In this document: positions 57,468 to 64,000 of the stretch, piece after piece
Layout: each line of letters starts with the position of its first letter
Numbering within the stretch: position 1 is the first letter of the stretch
From: SAR202 cluster bacterium
GTDB lineage: Bacteria > Chloroflexota > Dehalococcoidia > Lucifugimonadales > GCA-2719675
DNA length: 64,000 nucleotides
Reading direction: 5' to 3'
NCBI GenBank assembly: GCA_009392295.1
Contig: VFGW01000006.1
Span: forward strand, 1 to 64,000
Made by a program: the position numbers and the translations under genes
Notes under the pieces: model-generated
Databases searched by the model: none
Told to the model about the DNA's origin: nothing
Seen by the model: the letters and a program-made list of their open reading frames with translations, nothing else

Positions 57468-60260
57468 ATGTCTCTTCCTGAAAAATCAGCCCCAAAAAAT
57501 GTTCCAAATTGGTTATATAAAAATTCAAAATTTTTATCTATATTATTTATATTAATTACTGGGGTTTTTATATTTCCATTTGCAAATAACCAAACTAACG
57601 AAATCGCAAATCAAAATCCTAAAGCAGCAGTTTTTGATCTGCAAGAAACAATAAACCAAACTTTTTCTTCCCCATTACATGGTCAATGGGCAATTGCAGA
57701 ATCTAGAAACGGAGATATTTTAACCGCTAAATCTCTTAATGAAATTTTAAAAAACCAAAATTTTCTAATCGATGCTGATATAAAGGGACTTTTGACACCA
57801 AAAGGTCTTGAAGAACAGTCTTACTTAGCAAAATATTTTAATCCAGCAACTCAAACTCATACTACCGCAGTAATTTCTGTAGCCAATGTAGTAGAAAAAA
57901 TTCTTAATGATGATCCTAGATTAAATACAAATTTAAGTGAAGCAACTGATCCACAGGTTAAATTTGCAATTCATTTAATGATGTCAGATAAGTCCAAAAA
58001 ATTCCAACAAGAAATTGATACTATTTCTATCAAAGCTTCAAAAGAAAAAAGAATTGTACTAGGTGAAGAAATAGATTGGTGGATTTCACCAGCTATCATA
58101 ATAATTACTTTATCTGACAACCAAAAACTTGGTGGAGGATCCTATGAAGTAGCAGTTACAGGAGACCCTATTTCTATTAACAAAGAAAAATTTGACAGAA
58201 AGATTCAAAAATATTTACGTGGAGAAGAAATAAATTATCAATTATGGAGCGTAGCAATAGATATTAACCTTGAATCTGAGAAGCAAGGTAAACAAGCTTC
58301 TATATTTATCACATTGACTGTAATTTCTGCATTATTAATTACTGGATTAGTCTTAAATTCTTATTGGGCATTTGTGCTAACAAGTTTTGGAATTGGCAGT
58401 TTAATTATCTGGTTAAAAGGAATATCAACAATTGTAGGAATAAAAACTGGTCTAATAAATGATTTAATTGTTCCTATAGCCATGATTGCACTTGGAGTAG
58501 ACTTCGCAATTCATGCTATTAGAAGGTACCAAGAAGAATTTATAATATTTAAAAATCCGAAAAAAGCATATATTTTTGGACTGTCAGGACTAATAACTGC
58601 ATTAACACTAGCATTTATTTCTGACAGTATCGCCTTTTTAGCCAATATTACTTCGCAAATTGAAGCAGTTGTACATTTTGGACTATCGGCTGCGATTGCA
58701 GTAATGTCATCTTTCATTGTTCTGGGATTAATTATCCCGTTATTATTCTCAAAAATTTCTGAATTTCAATTCAATAACTGGGGGAATTCCAAAAAATCAA
58801 AATTTCTTAAATTGACACTATGCATTTTTACCGCTAGTGTAACTGGTATTTCAGTAATTATCATGATAGCAGTTAATCCTTTCTATGGATCTATTTTGTT
58901 AATCGCTTCAGGATTAATTTCTATAATTTTTCCATTAATAATTCTTAAAAAGATTAATAAAGGCACACTAAATAATCACAATAAAGAATTTGCAAATAAC
59001 GTTTCTCACAAGTACGGAATAAATACTAAAATTTTCGAGAAATTGATACTTTTTTTTCCAAAAAATATATTTTTCACTATAACTATTTTCAGCTTAATAA
59101 CAATTATTTCTATACTTAATGCAATAAGGTTAGAACCTACTTTTAACATAGAAGATTTCTTTGATTCAAAATCTGATTTTGTAGTTGGTCTGGACAAACT
59201 AGAAATTCACAACGGAGATAGAGGTGGCGAACCAGCAATTGCATATTTTGAAGGAGATTTAACTGATCCAACATCTATAAAAAACATATCGATTTTCTTT
59301 GATAATCTTAAAAACAATCCAAACATCGGGCATTTATCTAACGGAGATCCTTACATCAGTCAACCCAACTTGATTTCTATACTCCAATACAACACAAATT
59401 CCAAATACACCTTAGATCTTATTGAAAAAAACTTGAATACTTCAATTAAAGACTCTAATTTTGATGGAATTCCAGATTCAAAAAAAGATATAGAAATCAT
59501 TTTAAATTTCGCAATACAAGAAGGAGTTTATAATGAAAATGGCGAACTAATTTTCACTCCAGAATCAATATATAATATTCTGAGAAAATCAGAAAATTCA
59601 TATGCTACCCAAATAATTATTGGTATCCCTGGGACAAGAGATTTAAAACAAATATCTAAAGCCTGGAACAGTTTAAATTCAGACTTCAAACATTTTGAGT
59701 ATCAATCTACAATCAGAAAATTTGGTTTAACTGGATCACCATTTACTCGAAAAGAACAACTGGAAGCAACTACAAAATCTCTACAAAGGTCAATTCCAAT
59801 TGCTGCTATATCAGCATTAATAGTTTTAACAATCGCAATGAGATCATTCAAATACGCATTAATTACTGTAATCCCTATTGGATTAGTAGTAGCCTGGTTA
59901 TATTCTACAATGCAACTTTTAGGATTTGGACTAAATTTAGTTACATCAACAATCGGAGCAATTTCAATAGGAATTGGAATTGATTATTCAATTCATTTAA
60001 CTCAAAGATTTCGTGAAGAAATTTCAAAAAATACTAATAAATTTCAAGCGCTTAAAACTACAATTAATGGTACAGGAATAGCGCTTTTAGGATCTTCCGC
60101 ATCATCAATAATTGGTTTCTTGATTTTAGGATTTGCACCTATGCCTATGTTTTCATCATTTGGTATACTTACCGCAATAATGATCCTAATGTCACTACTC
60201 GCTGCATTACTAGTTTTGCCTACATTACTAATTATCACAACAAAAACAAAATCAAATTGA
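57468..60260 (+). CDS. RND superfamily / MMPL-type exporter
   Basis: Two TM blocks with IALGVDFAIHAIRRYQEE and SIGIGIDYSIHLTQRFREE motifs and large periplasmic loops. Confidence 0.9.
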   Translation: MSLPEKSAPKNVPNWLYKNSKFLSILFILITGVFIFPFANNQTNEIANQNPKAAVFDLQETINQTFSSPLHGQWAIAESRNGDILTAKSLNEILKNQNFLIDADIKGLLTPKGLEEQSYLAKYFNPATQTHTTAVISVANVVEKILNDDPRLNTNLSEATDPQVKFAIHLMMSDKSKKFQQEIDTISIKASKEKRIVLGEEIDWWISPAIIIITLSDNQKLGGGSYEVAVTGDPISINKEKFDRKIQKYLRGEEINYQLWSVAIDINLESEKQGKQASIFITLTVISALLITGLVLNSYWAFVLTSFGIGSLIIWLKGISTIVGIKTGLINDLIVPIAMIALGVDFAIHAIRRYQEEFIIFKNPKKAYIFGLSGLITALTLAFISDSIAFLANITSQIEAVVHFGLSAAIAVMSSFIVLGLIIPLLFSKISEFQFNNWGNSKKSKFLKLTLCIFTASVTGISVIIMIAVNPFYGSILLIASGLISIIFPLIILKKINKGTLNNHNKEFANNVSHKYGINTKIFEKLILFFPKNIFFTITIFSLITIISILNAIRLEPTFNIEDFFDSKSDFVVGLDKLEIHNGDRGGEPAIAYFEGDLTDPTSIKNISIFFDNLKNNPNIGHLSNGDPYISQPNLISILQYNTNSKYTLDLIEKNLNTSIKDSNFDGIPDSKKDIEIILNFAIQEGVYNENGELIFTPESIYNILRKSENSYATQIIIGIPGTRDLKQISKAWNSLNSDFKHFEYQSTIRKFGLTGSPFTRKEQLEATTKSLQRSIPIAAISALIVLTIAMRSFKYALITVIPIGLVVAWLYSTMQLLGFGLNLVTSTIGAISIGIGIDYSIHLTQRFREEISKNTNKFQALKTTINGTGIALLGSSASSIIGFLILGFAPMPMFSSFGILTAIMILMSLLAALLVLPTLLIITTKTKSN

Positions 60261-60272
60261 ATGGAAATAATC

Positions 60273-60482
60273 ATGTCTGAACAAAGAAATTGGATTAAAA
60301 TTTGGGCAAGAACGGTAGGAATGCCTATTGGCGAAACTGATCAAGATGCACCTACAAACCCTGCTATATCAAAAAAAGATGTCAAAAAAGCACTAGCATT
60401 TAGAACATTTTGGATTGCATTACATGTTTTTACATGTGGAATGATTATTGCCGGTAATGGGAAAACATTAGGTTTATGGTAA
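60273..60482 (+). CDS. Small hypothetical membrane protein
   Basis: MSEQRNWIKIWARTVGMP...FRTFWIALHVFTCGMIIAGNGKTLGLW; directly downstream of the RND gene. Confidence 0.55.
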   Translation: MSEQRNWIKIWARTVGMPIGETDQDAPTNPAISKKDVKKALAFRTFWIALHVFTCGMIIAGNGKTLGLW

Positions 60483-61346
60483 ATTAGTTTCTTTAAACCA
60501 TGTATAAATTGATTCTGGTAATTTTTCTCCCATAGAATGCAAACCATGTTCACCTCCAGGAATCAAAAGCAAGTCTACTTTTTTCTTAGATTCCAGCCTT
60601 TTTTCATATGCATCTAATGCAACATCCTTAAGCCTAGGATGTGTTTCATTAGTACCAGCTAATATAAGCAAATCTGATGAAATTTTATCTACATATTGGA
60701 CAATATCATATCTTTCACTTCCATATTTATCTAAATATGCCTTTGCAGAAAACAATCCAGCGCCAGGAACAATATCTTCTTTAATTGTAATCAATTGATC
60801 TCCCAGACCTGAATCTACAAAATTATTTGCAAGTTTAATATATTTTTTATAATAGTGTGAAGCTTCAGAATTCAAATAGTATTTTTTGGACAGTCTGACA
60901 GGAGAAATAGCTACTATTGAATTTACAAAAGAATTATTTCTAACTGATTGATAATATGTAACTTTTACAGCACCCATACTAGACCCTACCAAACAAACAT
61001 TATTAAATTTTTTGTCTTTCAACCAATTAATCATAGCATCTAAATCAAATAAACAATCGTATAATATTTCAAAAGCTGTCCCAGCAAAATCTGTATTTAT
61101 ATTAGGTCGTCCTTGAGAAATAACATCGTGCCCTCTAGTATTAAATGAAACTACAGGAAATCCATTTTTTGAAAAATATTTCCCCAGAATTGAAATCATT
61201 GATCCTGAATAAAAATTCCCTGTTGTACCATGAACTAATAATATTGCATCCACAGCACTACTATTCGATGATTTTGGTTCTATATAACAACCATCTAATT
61301 TAAATCCATCTGAAGTTTCTGTTTGTATAAGCTTAATATCAGTCAT
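60474..61346 (-). CDS. Alpha/beta hydrolase
   Basis: LVHGTTGNFYSG, VCLVGSSMGAVKVTYY, LLIPGGEHGLH. Confidence 0.85.
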   Translation of the reverse strand: MTDIKLIQTETSDGFKLDGCYIEPKSSNSSAVDAILLVHGTTGNFYSGSMISILGKYFSKNGFPVVSFNTRGHDVISQGRPNINTDFAGTAFEILYDCLFDLDAMINWLKDKKFNNVCLVGSSMGAVKVTYYQSVRNNSFVNSIVAISPVRLSKKYYLNSEASHYYKKYIKLANNFVDSGLGDQLITIKEDIVPGAGLFSAKAYLDKYGSERYDIVQYVDKISSDLLILAGTNETHPRLKDVALDAYEKRLESKKKVDLLLIPGGEHGLHSMGEKLPESIYTWFKETNLP

Positions 61347-61406
61347 TATGAATAATTTATTTTGAAAAATTCCACATATCTAAATCAACAATTAAACAAA
61401 TAAAAA

Positions 61407-61862
61407 TTATTTGTTTAATTGAACCGCCTTGCTCCATGTATATACTTCTTGACCAGTTTCAACTATTAAAATTTTCATCAACCCAGCATTATAAATATGT
61501 GGCAAACCATCTGAAGTTGTTAAACGTGAAAAAATACAAGGTGCATCCTCTAAAAATTTTATCTCTGTATCAATTTGAATAGGACGACCTTCATTTTCGA
61601 TAACCACGCAACCTTTTTCTTTCCCACCTAAATATGAATGTACTATAATATCTTTATACTCATAAGAATCCCAAACTACAAAAGGCAAAGCTACTTTGGG
61701 ATTATTGCCAGAATCACCATGAACTTTTACTTCAAGAAAAGGTTCTATCAATTTTGCCGGCTGGCCTTGATTATCAATTTGACCCGAACAAGCCAAAAAT
61801 ATTAATGGCATAAGAATCAACAACTTACTAATTTTTCTAAAATTGTTCATCATAAACACCAT
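61407..61862 (-). CDS. Small lipoprotein, 'TGQEGW' family member C
   Basis: Lipobox IFLAC|SG; C-terminus LMKILIVETGQEVYTWSKAVQLNK. Confidence 0.72.
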   Translation of the reverse strand: MVFMMNNFRKISKLLILMPLIFLACSGQIDNQGQPAKLIEPFLEVKVHGDSGNNPKVALPFVVWDSYEYKDIIVHSYLGGKEKGCVVIENEGRPIQIDTEIKFLEDAPCIFSRLTTSDGLPHIYNAGLMKILIVETGQEVYTWSKAVQLNK

Positions 61863-61905
61863 ATTATGAGTTAATTTATATAATAATACATTAATTTCTT
61901 ATACA

Positions 61906-63117
61906 TTATTGAAGCCTACGTAGTGTTGGAAAAGAAATAAATACTATTACTACAAATATTAATAAAATAACACAACAAACTTGAGTTGCTATTGTCACAC
62001 TATAATTTTCAGCCAAAATTCCTGCTAACAAAGTTCCTAAAATACTTAATACATTTGTAAAATTAAATATCCCACCAAAACGTCCCCTAAGTTTATCAGG
62101 AACCTCTGAACCTAAAAGAGATCTACCAATTGTAAGTATACTTATTAAGCCGAAATTAAGAAAAAACACACATATCAAGCCAATAGAAAGTGATTGCGCC
62201 AAAGAAAAGGAATACATAGAAAAAAATACAAACATTAAATAGAAAAGTAACAAAGTCCCTTTTTTTACATAATTAACTAAAATTGAAAGGCTAAAATCAG
62301 AAAAAAACCCACCCACTCCTAAAATTGCGAAAAGTAGTCCATATCCATCTGGCCCTGTTGAAAAGATATCAGCAGTATAAATTGGTAATAATCCATGCAC
62401 AGCTGGTACTACTAAAACATTCACACTGGTTCTAAGTAATAAAGCACCTTGAAGTAATCGATTAGTTTTTAAAAAATTAATTAATTCTATAAAATTTTCT
62501 TTAAAATTATTCTTAATCAATTTTTCTTGAGGACGTATAGTTTGAATCCTAGAATAAGCCAGCACAGAAATTAAAATCATTATCAACTGTCCTATTAATG
62601 TGAAGCCAGGCCCAATTCTTTTTAATAATAATCCAGCAAAATAAGGAATTGAAAAATGTCCTACAAAATATGCAGAACCAGTAATTGCATACGCTGCAAA
62701 TATAAGATTTCTTCTTGTTGGTACTAGCAATGGGATCAATGAAAAATCTGATGGACCTCCTAATGATTGAATAAATCCTACTGATAACAAAAAAATAAAT
62801 AAATAATATGTATTAAAATTCCCAGAAATCACCAAATACGCAAACAAAAATATGAATATACTTTTAAGTAAAAAAACATTCACAATTACTTTTTGTCTAT
62901 TCCATTTATCGGCAGCAAAACCACCAATAGGTGCAGATATCAGCCCAGATAACGCTCCAAATCCCCATGAAAGACTTGTTAAAAATGGTGACTGAGTGTA
63001 TTCATAAGTTAACCAACCTATCACAACAAATTGAAAAAAAGATGATGCTGAAGAGAAAAATCTTCCAAACCAAAGTAATCTAACATTCGAATAATAAAGA
63101 GGAGCTGGAAATATCAT
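61906..63117 (-). CDS. MFS transporter
   Basis: VVIGWLTYEYTQSPFLTSLSWGFGALSGLISAPIGGFAADKWNRQK; paralogue of 36311 and 37528 genes. Confidence 0.9.
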   Translation of the reverse strand: MIFPAPLYYSNVRLLWFGRFFSSASSFFQFVVIGWLTYEYTQSPFLTSLSWGFGALSGLISAPIGGFAADKWNRQKVIVNVFLLKSIFIFLFAYLVISGNFNTYYLFIFLLSVGFIQSLGGPSDFSLIPLLVPTRRNLIFAAYAITGSAYFVGHFSIPYFAGLLLKRIGPGFTLIGQLIMILISVLAYSRIQTIRPQEKLIKNNFKENFIELINFLKTNRLLQGALLLRTSVNVLVVPAVHGLLPIYTADIFSTGPDGYGLLFAILGVGGFFSDFSLSILVNYVKKGTLLLFYLMFVFFSMYSFSLAQSLSIGLICVFFLNFGLISILTIGRSLLGSEVPDKLRGRFGGIFNFTNVLSILGTLLAGILAENYSVTIATQVCCVILLIFVVIVFISFPTLRRLQ

Positions 63118-63212
63118 ATTTCAATTCATTAATTTATTTTATAAGCAATCAATATACTTACAAAAAATTAAAAATTCATCCGTTATTTCTCAAATATGCT
63201 TCAAAAGATTAA

Positions 63213-64000
63213 TTATTCTAAATAAGTCGCTGAAAAATTTATATTTAACTCAATCTTATCCTCTACATAAACAACATATATTTTTGGAATTTCTATGTCA
63301 AAATCTCCAAAAGAAAATTCCGTATTAGCTTTCCCTGTAATATTTCCACCTTCTAAAATCGCTTCCACATTCCATTCAGAAGGTCTTAAAACTCCATGAA
63401 TTTCTAAATCGCCAAATATTTTAAACTCCTTCATAACACCTTCTTCAAAAGGCCAATTTAGTCCTTCAACATTTGTTATATTCAATTTTAATTCTGGATA
63501 TTTATTTATTTCCAAAGAATTATTTTTTAAATAATTGTCTCTTAAGCTAGAATCACTTTTAAGTGCAGCTAAATTAACTACAATTTCAGAAGGATATTGT
63601 GGATGAATTTTTCCTGATGAATTGAAAATTATTGTACCTTCCAAATCATTAGTCACGCCTATAGCATATTGTGTAATTGGGTCAGACTTTCCTGGAATCT
63701 TAATCTGTTCTTTAATTTTATAATTTGCAGATGTTAAATATTGATTACAACAAAGAATCATATTAATAGATTCGTTTTTTTTGCTACCAACGATTTCTAC
63801 AGTTTGATTCAACCTTAACCAATCAGAATATTTACCATACCCTGATAAATATGAAACACACAGATGAATAAAACCTTGTTCATTAGGGAAAGAATCTTGA
63901 GGAACACTTACAGAGTTTTGCATAGAGTCTATAATTTTATACCATGATTTTGGAGAATCACAAAAATCATTAATTGATTCTGGTTTTTCATTATTTTTAG
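63213..64000 (-). CDS. YceI-like domain protein, 5' end off the right edge
   Basis: C-terminal NYLKNNSLEINKYPELKLNITNV...FKIFGDLEIHGVLRPSEWNVEAIL...FSFGDFDIEIPKI is YceI-like. Frame stays open upstream of the track's ATG 63923 (KNNEKPESINDFCDSPKSWYKIIDS). Confidence 0.75.
   Translation of the reverse strand, partial: KNNEKPESINDFCDSPKSWYKIIDSMQNSVSVPQDSFPNEQGFIHLCVSYLSGYGKYSDWLRLNQTVEIVGSKKNESINMILCCNQYLTSANYKIKEQIKIPGKSDPITQYAIGVTNDLEGTIIFNSSGKIHPQYPSEIVVNLAALKSDSSLRDNYLKNNSLEINKYPELKLNITNVEGLNWPFEEGVMKEFKIFGDLEIHGVLRPSEWNVEAILEGGNITGKANTEFSFGDFDIEIPKIYVVYVEDKIELNINFSATYLE

Noticed and set aside
1-64000. Searched for CRISPR arrays, transposases, toxin-antitoxin modules, restriction or phage-defence systems
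   Set aside because: No regularly spaced repeats, recombinase/transposase motifs, or defence-family signatures were recognised in either strand.

Overview
AT-rich bacterial chromosomal window, densely coded, with no rRNA, tRNA, CRISPR array or transposase that I could find. Gene content would fit a marine Chloroflexota/SAR202-like genome, but that placement is inference only. A housekeeping backbone (gmk, aroA, tyrA, cca, selD, argS, gamma-carbonic anhydrase, tgt, an aroK-aroB fusion, aroE, ruvX, alaS) is interleaved with accessory catabolic islands. These hold seven Gfo/Idh/MocA oxidoreductases, two ThuA-domain proteins, a xylose-isomerase-like TIM barrel, SDRs, aldo/keto reductases, amidohydrolases and five MFS transporters. 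Main points for a second look: (1) selD is a selenoprotein gene with in-frame UGA at 13248-13250 and a bSECIS-like hairpin, and the ORF track truncates it; (2) a dispersed family of three small lipoproteins shares a C-terminal 'TGQEGW.W' motif and a Cys pair; (3) an MFS gene and an SDR gene have conserved N-termini upstream of any usable canonical start (possible AUC/AUA start in one, probable 1-nt deletion or non-AUG start in the other); (4) a recent tandem duplication of a Gfo/Idh/MocA gene; (5) compact ThuA/Gfo/TIM-barrel gene clusters that could oxidise glycosides; (6) a TPR lipoprotein with three cysteine-pair insertions; (7) an odd repeat-bearing intergenic island at 19.2-19.4 kb. CDSs at both window edges are truncated and were missed or shortened in the ORF track.
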